DNA from: Zymoseptoria tritici IPO323
Taxonomy: Eukaryota > Ascomycota > Dothideomycetes > Mycosphaerellales > Mycosphaerellaceae
Direction: 5' to 3'
Length of the DNA: 64,000 nucleotides
NCBI RefSeq assembly: GCF_000219625.1
Contig: NC_018218.1
Span: forward strand, 2,790,001 to 2,854,000
Positions within the stretch are counted from its first letter, which is position 1, and the number at the start of each line of letters is the position of its first letter. Positions 20,980 to 30,182 of the stretch are shown piece after piece. Under the pieces are notes generated by a model. It had not been told where the DNA came from. It worked only from the letters and a program-made list of their open reading frames with translations, and ran no database searches. A program made the translations under genes and the position numbers.

Positions 20980-22125
20980 ATGGGAAGGCAATCGCCTTTC
21001 CAGCGACAAAACAGCACGCGCAACAGCGCATCGCCAGTCTCCTCTCCTACCAAACCAGCCTCCTCGCTCTCACCGCTGAAGACGAATAACCTCTCGGCGA
21101 ACAATCTCACCACAAGCAGCCTTGCACCCGAGAAGACGAGTCCATTCGTTCGACGACCCAGCCAAATGAGCTCGTCTGAGGATCGACCAACGAGTCCATT
21201 CGCTCGACCATCGAGCAGTCTCAGCTTTGCTGCTTCGCCTTCGCGTCCGACGAGTATGATCGTCCAGAGCGACGACGTATTCACAGCAAGGCCGTCGTCG
21301 GTGATCCACAACAAAGCTTTTGCACCAGCAGAGCCACTGTCGCCCAGACCTAGCCATGCCCCGCTCCGCCCATCCACTGCTTCATTCGACGGCGCACGAT
21401 GTTCTTCAGAAGAGCCTGCACTCGCGTCACCGTTCTTCAGTCCTCCCTCACCCGCCAATCTCCGACCTACCGCACACCGAACCGTAACATCTTCCACGGC
21501 AGCTACGGTCAGACCATCTGTGATACCCGCACAGCCCAAGCTGAATCCACCGAAGCTCAAGACGATGGGAGGAGTCGGAAGCGGAGGAGCATACAACCAC
21601 GTACCGCAGCCTCTACTACACAGCATGCGCGAGTCCTTTGAGGTTCTCGATAGCAGTAACTCGGGGACCGTCACATCGGCGGCGGTATCAGACATGCTGT
21701 CACAACTAGGCCTGGACAACACACCTGCTGCATTGCGTGACTTTTTCCCGCCGAACGGTCCTGGACAATTGAACCTCGCACGGTACCTGGACATTCTTTC
21801 CGCACCCTTGGCAGACCTGTCCCAACCAGAGGAACTGCGTGCCGCGTTTGAAGCGTTTGACGTGGACGATAGTGGACAGATCGATGTCTCCGTCCTGCGG
21901 GACGCGTTGTTGCACACAACACCTCAGCCTGGTGAGGACATGATTCGATTGAGCGAGAAGGAGGTGGACGGGATTCTGGGCGAGTTTGCGGGTAGAAGAG
22001 CATTTGGCTCAAAGGGCTTGAATGCTGCGAAGGGCAAAGGCGATGTGTTCAAATACCGAGACTTCATGGCGAATGTGAGCGGTGGTGCAGCCAATGCTGC
22101 TGGATCAGATGGACTGGCAGTGTGA
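20980..22125 (+). CDS. EF-hand protein resembling myosin II regulatory light chain
   Basis: 381 residues, one exon. Residues 1-210 are a Ser/Pro-rich disordered extension with repeated SPF-R-PS motifs. The last 170 residues form calmodulin-like EF-hands: a degenerate loop at about 224 (DSSNSGTVTSAAV), a linker, and a canonical calcium loop at about 296 (DVDDSGQIDVSVL). The pattern and spacing resemble fission-yeast Rlc1, the regulatory light chain of the cytokinetic myosin. The long N-terminal extension would be the phosphorylatable part. It could instead be another calmodulin-type protein. It converges on the sirtuin gene, 56 bp away. Confidence 0.75.
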   Translation: MGRQSPFQRQNSTRNSASPVSSPTKPASSLSPLKTNNLSANNLTTSSLAPEKTSPFVRRPSQMSSSEDRPTSPFARPSSSLSFAASPSRPTSMIVQSDDVFTARPSSVIHNKAFAPAEPLSPRPSHAPLRPSTASFDGARCSSEEPALASPFFSPPSPANLRPTAHRTVTSSTAATVRPSVIPAQPKLNPPKLKTMGGVGSGGAYNHVPQPLLHSMRESFEVLDSSNSGTVTSAAVSDMLSQLGLDNTPAALRDFFPPNGPGQLNLARYLDILSAPLADLSQPEELRAAFEAFDVDDSGQIDVSVLRDALLHTTPQPGEDMIRLSEKEVDGILGEFAGRRAFGSKGLNAAKGKGDVFKYRDFMANVSGGAANAAGSDGLAV

Positions 22126-22181
22126 AGTGACTCTGTAGTCTATGCGGGATCAAGGACCGAGATAGTTGCACATGACGAGTG

Positions 22182-23333
22182 TTATAATGATGCCCACGGC
22201 GCTGGTTTGAATGCTGTTCTACTCGACTGGGTTCTCATCAATTCCTCTACCAAAGCAGGTAAAGTCTGCTCCAAAGGCAGACTGCACCTCACGCCATCCA
22301 CACCATCTGTATCAGCGGGCACATCCGCGAAGAAATTCTCCTCGCCTCTCACTCCTCCCATATTGACCGCAGCAATGGGCTTGCCCTGCTCCTTCGCCCG
22401 CTTGACGAGTCTCCATGCAGAATACGTCGCCAACGAGCTCCCAAGCACCAGTAGCTGACTCGCCTCATCGACCGCATTCTCCACCTCCACCTTGACAGAG
22501 TTCGGAATCGACTCCCCAAACATGATGACCGCCGGCTTCAAAATCCCAGCATTTGAACCCGTCGCCCAAGCACCCTGCTCATCGACCGCGACATTCTTCC
22601 CTTCCTCTGCCAATCCCGTGCGCTCGGCCAAACACTTCGGACAAGGCGGATACCTAAACGTCCCGTACTCCACGCCCGGCACATCAACGTCTCCGTCCGG
22701 GTTTGTCTTCAACCCCAACTTCCGCTTCTCCACCGGGTCCTCCGTCGACAAGGCCCCGCTCTCCAACATCTCCGCTAGAAACTTCGCCCAGGTAGGATTG
22801 AGCGCCGCGAGATCGTCTTGAAATGCATCGCGGGAGTACTCCGATCGACACGTCAAACACACCGTCGCGCGGAGGTAACCATGTAACTCCAAAGTCCTCA
22901 ACCCGGGATGCGCCTCACCATGAAAGGAGTCGACATTCTGCGTCACAACTGTACTCACGAGTCCCAACTCCCCGAGTCGTTTCACAGCGTGATGAGCGGG
23001 GTTGGGACGACTGCGGTGGAGGGTCGTCCAGCCCAGGAAGGAGCGCGCCCAGTATCGTTTTCGCGCTTCGTGGCTGGCGCTGAATTCGTGAAAGTAGATG
23101 GGTCGGTAGGTCTTGTTGAGGACGTATGTGCCATTGGTGCCGCGGTAGTCGGCGAGACCGGAGGCGACGGAGATGCCGGCGCCGGAGAGGATGAGGGTCT
23201 TGTTGTTCGAGGTCGACTTTTGGGTGAGGAAGTTGCGCAGTGCTGAGACGGCGCCGGGGATGGTTGATGCTGTGGAGGGGAGGATGGTGGGACTTGGGAG
23301 GGGTTGTGTGTAGGGGATTCGCATCAACGGCAT
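22182..23333 (-). CDS. Sirtuin, SIRT4-like NAD-dependent protein deacylase
   Basis: 383 residues, one exon. NAD-binding motif GAGISVASGLADYRG at 51-65, TQNVDSFH at 131-138, catalytic His151 in ELHG, zinc Cys pairs at 159/162 and 231/234, and the GSSL NAD motif at 298-301. The G-L-x-D-Y-R-G form and the pairs' wide spacing place it in class II, next to SIRT4. The two Cys pairs are nearly 70 residues apart, a long insert. The N-terminus is Pro/Thr/Ser-rich with few acidic residues, compatible with a mitochondrial presequence. Members remove acyl or lipoyl groups, or ADP-ribosylate, using NAD; the actual activity cannot be read from sequence. Confidence 0.9.
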   Translation of the reverse strand: MPLMRIPYTQPLPSPTILPSTASTIPGAVSALRNFLTQKSTSNNKTLILSGAGISVASGLADYRGTNGTYVLNKTYRPIYFHEFSASHEARKRYWARSFLGWTTLHRSRPNPAHHAVKRLGELGLVSTVVTQNVDSFHGEAHPGLRTLELHGYLRATVCLTCRSEYSRDAFQDDLAALNPTWAKFLAEMLESGALSTEDPVEKRKLGLKTNPDGDVDVPGVEYGTFRYPPCPKCLAERTGLAEEGKNVAVDEQGAWATGSNAGILKPAVIMFGESIPNSVKVEVENAVDEASQLLVLGSSLATYSAWRLVKRAKEQGKPIAAVNMGGVRGEENFFADVPADTDGVDGVRCSLPLEQTLPALVEELMRTQSSRTAFKPAPWASL

Positions 23334-24554
23334 TGTCGTGGAGTGATTTGATTGCTATGCCCGATGCCAGCACCTGAGCGAATGTGGTGTTTCCGTCTCA
23401 CATGTTCACTGGAAATTATCGTTACACGCCACGCGCGTGAGGTTGAAACTCGCGCGTGGTGTCGTCATCGCTAGCGGTCAATGGCAATGAGAAAGAACAA
23501 TTCGATATAAGGTATGGTCTGCCAGAGTACAGCACTGGCATGTTGTGAATCAGCAGAACCATGGACGACAACGATGCGACGTATTGATCTCTGCTAGAGG
23601 TCGATGGTTCTTGCCTTTGTTGCTTCAATGCTTGGGAGGCCACTGAGTGCTCGATCTCTGAGTCTGCAAGTGCCCCTTATCGCGTCGCTGGGGTTTACGA
23701 TAAGGGATCATACCTTACGATGTGATTGAAAGCATCACGACAACATGCTACAACTTCGCTTGAACATCGGCACAATCGTGCCACCTCGTTGAACACAGTC
23801 ATCAGTGCCATTTCACGATCGCTCTCTTGTCTCTCTTGATAGCAAGTTGTCCAATATTTCACGGAATATAGGATTGAGCAAATTGACAAGCGAATGTTGA
23901 TTCGCTTGTCAAAGTGCCATTACGGCCCGAGCCTACGACCGAGCGACTAATGCAGGTCTTTGCAAGCGAGTTCTCTTCTTTCCAACCACTTGCACCCCTT
24001 CTCATCAAACCACGCGAGCGACGTGCCCACTTTCTTTCCGTGGTGCCACTGCCATGCGACGCGTCGAAGATTGTTGGTCGATTTCAGCCACCACCGAGGG
24101 AACACTTGAACCGGAACATGCTCGTGCTACAGTTTCACCGCACGTGGATGAGCCGGTTTCGTGCATATTCTCGTCCGTTTGCGCGACCGCTTCCCAGTCC
24201 CTTCTCCTGCTCACCCTGCCACCTCAACTTTGGCGATTATTGGCTTGCTGACAGCACCGCAATCTCTTCCGATGTTGCTCCAGGATCACGCACTCGGGAT
24301 GGGAGCCAGCATGACGAGTCGGGAGAGAAAAAGGGCGAATTTAAAAGGTAGAGTGGACGCGCGCGATCTAGATATGCTTTAAGGTACAGTACCTTAGTAG
24401 GCGAGAACAGGTTTTAATTACCTGCGCTGATCTCCCCGGGAGCACCCTCCTCCACTGTTCACTTCACTTCACTTCGTTCATTTTGCATTCGTCCGTCTGC
24501 TCTGTAGTAATAACAAAGAAGTCTTATACCAATCGCCGTCGGGTGGTTGTCAAG
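23334..24554. other. Intergenic, sirtuin promoter and upstream region of the Cys-rich gene
   Basis: 1.2 kb with no supported gene. A hairpin-prone CG repeat pair (CCACGCGCG ... CGCGCGTGG, about 23429-23460) lies roughly 100 bp upstream of the sirtuin start. A 145-codon open frame at 23914-24351 has no recognisable features and I do not call it. AAGGTAC-A-GTACCTT at 24381-24395 is a small palindrome. CT-rich sequence at 24440-24490 looks like a 5' leader. Confidence 0.5.
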
Positions 24555-26264
24555 ATGGCGGCGGCAGTGCAGGCTCAGCAGTCGTTGGGGTCCGGGAAGC
24601 TGGACGTCCTCACATCCTACAGAATCGACGCTGACGGCATCGCGACTTCTTCTACCGGCGACCAAATCCCACGCAGCTTCCGCTTCCGCTCTCTTCGCAG
24701 CCAGGTCTTTCCTCAACACTCCCGACGGAAACCTGCATCGTCGGGGAATGTCTTACCGACCATGCTGCCAATTCCTTCTTCCAACACCACAACACCTTCC
24801 GTCTGCACATCAACAACTCCACCACAATCCACCTGCTCGCCACGTTCTTCACCTCCGCGTCCGACCATCGAAATCAGCAGATCCAATGGCTGTACACTTC
24901 TCACCACTGCAGAATTGAAGCAGAAAATTCATCAATCGAAGACCAACGACGACACCACCCTCACGCAAATTCCCGCGGACAAGCGAGTGCCATTACCACC
25001 CACTCCTACCTCGCCTTTCTTCATCATGGGCAACAAGCCGTCCAGCGAATCCGAACCACCAATCCCAGACGACAGGTCGCAGCGCAGTGTTGTTCGCACC
25101 AACAAGCCCGTATCGCGCAAAGGCTCCTACAACGTCTTCAAGCGAGTCGACAGCAGGAGTCCGTTGCCGCGCGATGTCACCGCCAGCGTCATGTCGATCT
25201 TGCATCGCGATGGGCAGAAGAGAGACGAAGACTTTCCCGACGATGACGGTGCTGCGATCGCATCAAACCAACCCACCTATGCCGTTCCTGAGAGGAGCGA
25301 TAGTCGCTATCCGCCCACCATGTCGAGACCAAAGCTACGCTCTCACTCCACAACCACCATGACCGAGGACAAGGCTAGTCAGCCGCTGAGTGCATCGACC
25401 ACCATTCGCGACTTCCGAGCGTTGGACGGAAAGCAGGCTGACGGCGCTCAATTGGACGGCGCGGACGATGACGACTCGGCAGAAGAGATGGCACGTCTGC
25501 ACAGCACAAGCCTCTCACCTACCATCCCGGCTCCTTCACCTCTCCCCGAGGACAGTCCACACAAGTATGGACTGCGAGACAAAATGGATACGCCGGAGTT
25601 GCCTGAGCCAGTCAAAGAAATCAGTCTGCCAAAGGCACGGCGCAAAAGCAGTGGGCTGGAGATCTTCAATGTAAGTGTCGTCGATCAGTCTTCAATGAAA
25701 TCATCACTAACACTCTCGCAGGAAGCAAAGACTCTCCAGTCGGCAGCATCATTCCTCAATGGGCTCAGCACATCGCGGCGCCGCGCAGAGTCGGCAGCTG
25801 CCGATACGACCGATACAGCCAACTCGGGTTGGACTCTCGGTCATCCGTCAAGACCCTCGTCAGCGCGACCATCTTCGGCTCCTCGTTCGGGCCAGCATCG
25901 CGATGGAGAAGGTCGTCGAAAAGGTCACAACTTCAAGTCGTCTGGATTCGCGTACACCCGGCCTCTCTCCCTGACGCAAATCAAATGTTTCCGCGGGCAT
26001 TCTCGATTGCTCCCGAGCAGGAACAAGCATGCGCCGGTCGAATGCGCCGTATGCCATATCGATGATGACGGAGATCACTTCAGCTGTAGCTGGTGTGCCA
26101 TCCGAATGTGCAAGTACTGCCGCAAAGACTTTGCGCAGCGTGGAATGACGGCTCTGCGGGAGCGGATCAAGACGGCGGAAATGGGCGGCGTAGACTCCGG
26201 TCGCGCTTCAGATGAGAGTCTGGCATATGAATATGAGCTGGCAAGCAAAGGCTGCTTTGAGTGA
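24555..26264 (+). CDS. Disordered protein with C-terminal Cys-rich zinc-binding domain
   Basis: Exons 24555-25670 and 25722-26264 give 552 residues. The 51-bp intron has a GTAAGT donor, a CACTAAC branch site and a GCAG acceptor; it is a multiple of three and has no stop. Most of the protein is Ser/Pro/Arg-rich and disordered. The C-terminus has a Cys/His cluster (CFRGH, then CAVCHIDDDGDHFSCSWC and MCKYC) resembling a RING- or B-box-like zinc fold. A second start at 25026 gives MGNKPSSES, a good N-myristoylation signal, and a 395-residue protein; the upstream part is compositionally weak, so 25026 may be the main start. Function is not recognised. Confidence 0.65.
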   Translation: MAAAVQAQQSLGSGKLDVLTSYRIDADGIATSSTGDQIPRSFRFRSLRSQVFPQHSRRKPASSGNVLPTMLPIPSSNTTTPSVCTSTTPPQSTCSPRSSPPRPTIEISRSNGCTLLTTAELKQKIHQSKTNDDTTLTQIPADKRVPLPPTPTSPFFIMGNKPSSESEPPIPDDRSQRSVVRTNKPVSRKGSYNVFKRVDSRSPLPRDVTASVMSILHRDGQKRDEDFPDDDGAAIASNQPTYAVPERSDSRYPPTMSRPKLRSHSTTTMTEDKASQPLSASTTIRDFRALDGKQADGAQLDGADDDDSAEEMARLHSTSLSPTIPAPSPLPEDSPHKYGLRDKMDTPELPEPVKEISLPKARRKSSGLEIFNVSVVDQSSMKSSLTLSQEAKTLQSAASFLNGLSTSRRRAESAAADTTDTANSGWTLGHPSRPSSARPSSAPRSGQHRDGEGRRKGHNFKSSGFAYTRPLSLTQIKCFRGHSRLLPSRNKHAPVECAVCHIDDDGDHFSCSWCAIRMCKYCRKDFAQRGMTALRERIKTAEMGGVDSGRASDESLAYEYELASKGCFE

Positions 26265-26655
26265 GGAGGAGGGATGCGAGTCGATGTTCACAATGGCGTA
26301 TCCGTTCCAAGCATGGTGTTCGGAGGAATGGCTTACTGATCGTATGTCGTTGGGAGGGTTTGCTATGGCGTTTTGCAAGGGATGAATGGGTATGGCATGA
26401 ATGATGGATATACCCCACTGCGAAGAGTCGCAGGCTATGAATGTGTTAATGCGATATGCTATGATGGGAATGAGAATGGATTCGGAAGAAGTGGTGCATT
26501 CATCGTGAAAGTGTCAAAGTAATGTTACTCCTTCCCCGGAGACCCGCTAGCGCAAGCTATTTTAGCCGCGATTTCTCCGCCAGCAACCATGAATTTATCG
26601 AAGTTGGACAATCTAACATCTTCAACGACTTCACGAACAATCACCTCTCCTCACC
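26265..26655. other. Intergenic upstream of EFG1
   Basis: 390 bp; terminator side of the Cys-rich gene and promoter of EFG1. Repeated ATGAATG/ATGGGAATG-type purine-rich sequence but no defined element. Confidence 0.4.
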
Positions 26656-27492
26656 ATGGCGACTAAACGACAAGCTCCCGACGACAGCAATCCCAAGTCC
26701 GCCAACACGGCGCCCTCTCGCAAACGCTTCAAACCCAACCCAGGCTCCTTCCGCGCCCAAACCGACCTCAAACTGGGTCCCAAATCCTTCAAAAAAGCTC
26801 ACCCGACCAACCACATCAAGTCCAACATCCGGTCCCTCAAACGCCTTCTCGAGAACCGCGAATCCCTACCCGCCAACGTCCGCGTGGAGAAAGAACGCGC
26901 GTTGCAGACTGCCGAACAAGAATTGAAAGATGCGGAGAAAGCGAAGAAGAGGAGCGAGATGATTGGGCGGTATCACAAAGCGAGGTTTTTCGATCGGCAA
27001 AAGGCGGACAGGAGGTTGAAGAAGGCGAGGAAGGAGCTGCGGGCTTGTGAGGGTGAGGATCAGGAGGAGAGGAGGGCGTTGGGACAGAGGGTGGACGATG
27101 CGGAGGTGGATTTGAATTATGCGTTGTACTTTCCGTATGAGGTGCATTATGTGAGTTTGTTTGGGAGGGCGAAGGATGGGACGGAGGAGGGTGGGGTAGG
27201 TGATGGGGAGAGAAGAGGGGATCCGGAGATGTGGGAGTTGGTGAAGAAGTGTATGGCGAAGAGTAAGCGGGAATTGGAGTTGTTGAGGGAGGGGAGGCTG
27301 AAGGATGAGGAGGAGGTGGTGGTTGATGAGGTTGTGGAGAGGAAGGCTGCGAGGAAAGAGAAGAAGTCGGCAAAGAAGGAGAAGGTGGGCAAGGTCGACA
27401 CGACGAAGTCTTCGACGACGAACACAGCAGAGCAGGAGGAAGAGGACGATGGCTCGAGCAGTGACGACAACGGTGGAGGCTTCTTCGAATAA
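26656..27492 (+). CDS. EFG1: rRNA-processing protein EFG1
   Basis: 278 residues, one exon. The conserved block begins near residue 45 (KKAHPTNHIKSNIRSLKRLL) and runs as a long charged helix through ALQTAEQELKDAEKAKKRSEMIGRYHKARFFDRQKA, then the family motif LNYALYFPYEVHYVSLF. The C-terminus is a Lys/Glu-rich coiled tail ending in an acidic stretch and GGGFFE. Efg1 is a nucleolar factor needed for 18S rRNA maturation in yeast, and its length fits the family. The end converges with the DUF676 gene, 92 bp apart. Confidence 0.92.
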   Translation: MATKRQAPDDSNPKSANTAPSRKRFKPNPGSFRAQTDLKLGPKSFKKAHPTNHIKSNIRSLKRLLENRESLPANVRVEKERALQTAEQELKDAEKAKKRSEMIGRYHKARFFDRQKADRRLKKARKELRACEGEDQEERRALGQRVDDAEVDLNYALYFPYEVHYVSLFGRAKDGTEEGGVGDGERRGDPEMWELVKKCMAKSKRELELLREGRLKDEEEVVVDEVVERKAARKEKKSAKKEKVGKVDTTKSSTTNTAEQEEEDDGSSSDDNGGGFFE

Positions 27493-27584
27493 GGCCATGC
27501 CAGAGGTTGTGTTCAACTAAGATACCCATACAGTCAGATTTCACCGCGGACATGCTTTCAGGTGCCTGTTGCTCTGACCCAAGA

Positions 27585-29738
27585 CTACTCCTTCATTCCC
27601 TCCAACATCCTCCGATCCACATCCTCCTTCACCCACCCTTCGATCCTCTCCGCCACATCCCCGACCAAACGCTCATACCGCTCGTCCACGAAGAATAGTC
27701 CGCAATGAGCCCCGACTTCATCCATATCCTTCATGAACACCCGCACCCAGCATGGATCTCGCTCGCCGTTCGAGTCCTTGGGCGGTAGACTGCAGAATTT
27801 GCGATCTTTAGGTGGGCCTTTGGGTTTCTCTTTGCTCTCTGTCTTGCTGAGGTTCTCCGTGTCGCCGGTGGTGATTCTACTGATGGTGGGGATTGTGGTG
27901 GTGGATGTCACTGCAGAGGTCGACATTGATGGACGACGACTACTGTCGACGCTGGATCGCGGTGGAGAATCGATTCGTGCCGGTTCGGATTCCGGTCCTG
28001 GCTCTCCGCGCATCCGCCGTGCTTCGGCTTCCATGCGCTGCTTCTCGGCTTCGAGCCGCAGGGCCTCTTTCTCGCTGTGGGTGAGTTTGTGGTCTGACTT
28101 GGTACGGTGCTTGGTCTCCTCCTTTTCGGCTTTTGCAGCGGCTTTCTGCTCCTTTCGAGCATGCTTGTCCTGAGCTTTTTTCCGGTCTTCGATGAGCTTG
28201 CTTCGTTCCTTTACCGCCTTCTCGTAGGTCTTGACCGCTTTCGCGTGTTCCTTCTCGACGGCTTTTCTTGCGTCGGGATCTTCGATGAAGCTGAGATCGA
28301 GTGGCTTCGGTGGTTCCGGTAGCTCTGGTAGTTCCAAAAGCGTTGCAGTCCGAGTCGACGGCTCGCCTATGCTGAGGCTTTCCATGGCACTGTCGCACTC
28401 TTCCTGCTGGGGCTCTGGTCGTGGACTGATGCTCAACATCTCCGGCCGCGGACTTAGATCGCGCATTGAAGTAGCAGATCTCAGAGGACTAGGTGATAGG
28501 CTCTGTCGTGAAGGCCTCTCGTTGACTGAGCTAGTACTTAGGGAGCGCGACTCACGTTCCCTGTGCGTGCTCGCAGGTCTTTGATCTGAAGCCGCTGTAG
28601 ATGACTGTCTGCTTCGACCCGGGCTGGGAGATTTGCGATTTGGCGATGCTGGTTTCTTCGGCCGGCCTGTGCTCGCGGTGTAATAATTGATAAATCTCAC
28701 TCTGGGTGGCACGCCGCCTTCCACCACACTCTGTCGAATACGACTATCCTGCTCCTCCAATGCTCTGATTCTGGCGTATCGTGTTTTGAGCTCGCCATAA
28801 TTCGCCATAGCACCACCGAATTCTAGATGAGACAATATGAGCTTCTTGGTGGCGCCAGTCAAATTATCGGAATGCTTGCTGACAAAATGCCATGCATTGC
28901 GCCAGCCCTTACGCTCAGCCAGTTTGACATCGTTCGGATACGGCGTATTGTAGTTGGGATCCATTTGTCCTTTTGACCAGAATGTATCTGGTCGAGGGGG
29001 AGGACTGCTTGTCGCAGCGGGATCCTGTGAGCTTCCTTCTTCCGTCGAGTCGGCAGAGTTCGCTGCTTCGGCCAAGACATCTCGCGGCTCGTCCGCTGGC
29101 TTAAAGAGACTAGCAAGACCACTCTTGACAATTCCGGGGTGCATTCCCAGAAATGGCACATCGAAGTTGATCGTTCCGAGAATACGATGATTCAAAGGTC
29201 GATTCCCTGGAGGTGGCGATCGCATGAGCACAATCTCCGCGCAGAGAAGACCGCCCATACTGTGCCCCAAGAGAACGACATCGGTCATGGAATCTTGATG
29301 TGGCTCGATCCATTTGCTGAAGCTGTCTCTCGCGACAGTGATGTTGCCTCGAGAACGATACCGCGGGTAGACTTTGGTATGCACCACATGTGTTTCGGCG
29401 AGCAGTACAGTGAGCAAGCTGTGAACATGCGCCGGAAAACTTCGAAAGCTGGTCTCGTTGCCCATGAACCCGTGGACGAAGACGCAGAGCAGCTTCCTGC
29501 GCTCACTCTGGGATCCTGGTTCCGGACTCAACGACTGCTGTGAGGAAGACCGTGGATCATTGTGCATCAGTCCAGCGGCGTTGGGCTCGGGAAAGGAGGA
29601 GGCTTTCTCATACGCTTTCTGCTGGTGCATGATCGCTTCATACGGCGGCGGAGTCTCCACTTCTGTGTGAGACTGTCGTTGAGGAAGTGGTGGTGGGTTG
29701 CGGGAACCCTCGGCCTTGCGGCCTCGTTGTTCGACCAT
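27585..29738 (-). CDS. DUF676-type serine esterase/lipase with long charged C-terminal tail
   Basis: 717 residues from the Met at 29738 (MVEQRGRKAEG); an upstream Met at 29789 adds 17 residues. An alpha/beta-hydrolase domain follows a Pro-rich leader: oxyanion motif VHGFMGNETSF and nucleophile elbow GHSMGG, as in the ROG1/DUF676 lipases. After about residue 340 the protein becomes a Ser/Arg-rich linker, then a Lys/Glu-rich coiled coil (KAVKTYEKAVKERSKLIEDR), and ends with a conserved CWVRVFMKDMDEVGAHCGLF segment. Members cleave acyl lipids or deacylate proteins; the substrate is unknown. Its promoter was originally shared with the SEA4 gene and is now split by the MULE at 29902. Confidence 0.85.
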   Translation of the reverse strand: MVEQRGRKAEGSRNPPPLPQRQSHTEVETPPPYEAIMHQQKAYEKASSFPEPNAAGLMHNDPRSSSQQSLSPEPGSQSERRKLLCVFVHGFMGNETSFRSFPAHVHSLLTVLLAETHVVHTKVYPRYRSRGNITVARDSFSKWIEPHQDSMTDVVLLGHSMGGLLCAEIVLMRSPPPGNRPLNHRILGTINFDVPFLGMHPGIVKSGLASLFKPADEPRDVLAEAANSADSTEEGSSQDPAATSSPPPRPDTFWSKGQMDPNYNTPYPNDVKLAERKGWRNAWHFVSKHSDNLTGATKKLILSHLEFGGAMANYGELKTRYARIRALEEQDSRIRQSVVEGGVPPRVRFINYYTASTGRPKKPASPNRKSPSPGRSRQSSTAASDQRPASTHRERESRSLSTSSVNERPSRQSLSPSPLRSATSMRDLSPRPEMLSISPRPEPQQEECDSAMESLSIGEPSTRTATLLELPELPEPPKPLDLSFIEDPDARKAVEKEHAKAVKTYEKAVKERSKLIEDRKKAQDKHARKEQKAAAKAEKEETKHRTKSDHKLTHSEKEALRLEAEKQRMEAEARRMRGEPGPESEPARIDSPPRSSVDSSRRPSMSTSAVTSTTTIPTISRITTGDTENLSKTESKEKPKGPPKDRKFCSLPPKDSNGERDPCWVRVFMKDMDEVGAHCGLFFVDERYERLVGDVAERIEGWVKEDVDRRMLEGMKE

Positions 29739-29892
29739 GCCAATGCCGCCGTGAATGCAGTGGCCGGCGAAAGAGTGATTGTGATACAACGCAGTCGCCG
29801 TCGACCACGTCCTTTATAGGGACTACATCGGATGTGGTGTGGAGAGTTCAACGCGGCCAAGTCATGAAGCTGGTAGATGCCTGTCGCTGTTC

Positions 29893-29901
29893 GTATTCGC
29901 T
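29893..29901. repeat. Left 9-bp target duplication of the MULE
   Basis: GTATTCGCT directly before the left inverted repeat, identical to 33932-33940. Confidence 0.92.
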
Positions 29902-30182
29902 CCAAACGTATGCGGGGAGCACATAAGGAAAGCATACTCGGATAAACTCGTATAGCTCGTATACATGCCAAGACTTGGAAATTCGACTTTATCTTACTGC
30001 TCTTCTACCTTCTACACTACTTAATGCACTACTACACTATCTACTGTAAGCAAAGCGATATTAGGATTAACAGATCGCATTATTAGCTATATATAAAAAA
30101 AAGAATTATCCGAATCGGCCCTATTTTAAGCTTAATATAAATCTACTAACTTTACCGCTTGTTTTAGCCCTTAACTTCTAAA

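Noticed and set aside
20937..21917. 326-codon open frame on the minus strand
   Set aside because: It is the mirror of the EF-hand gene at 20980-22125, which has clear calcium loops; the minus frame has no domain.
23914..24351. 145-codon plus-strand open frame
   Set aside because: No domain, Arg/Pro-rich as random GC-rich frames are, and another frame over the same bases is open too.
27492..27585. Fusion or overlap of EFG1 and the DUF676 gene
   Set aside because: The two genes converge with 92 bp between stop codons; there is no overlap.
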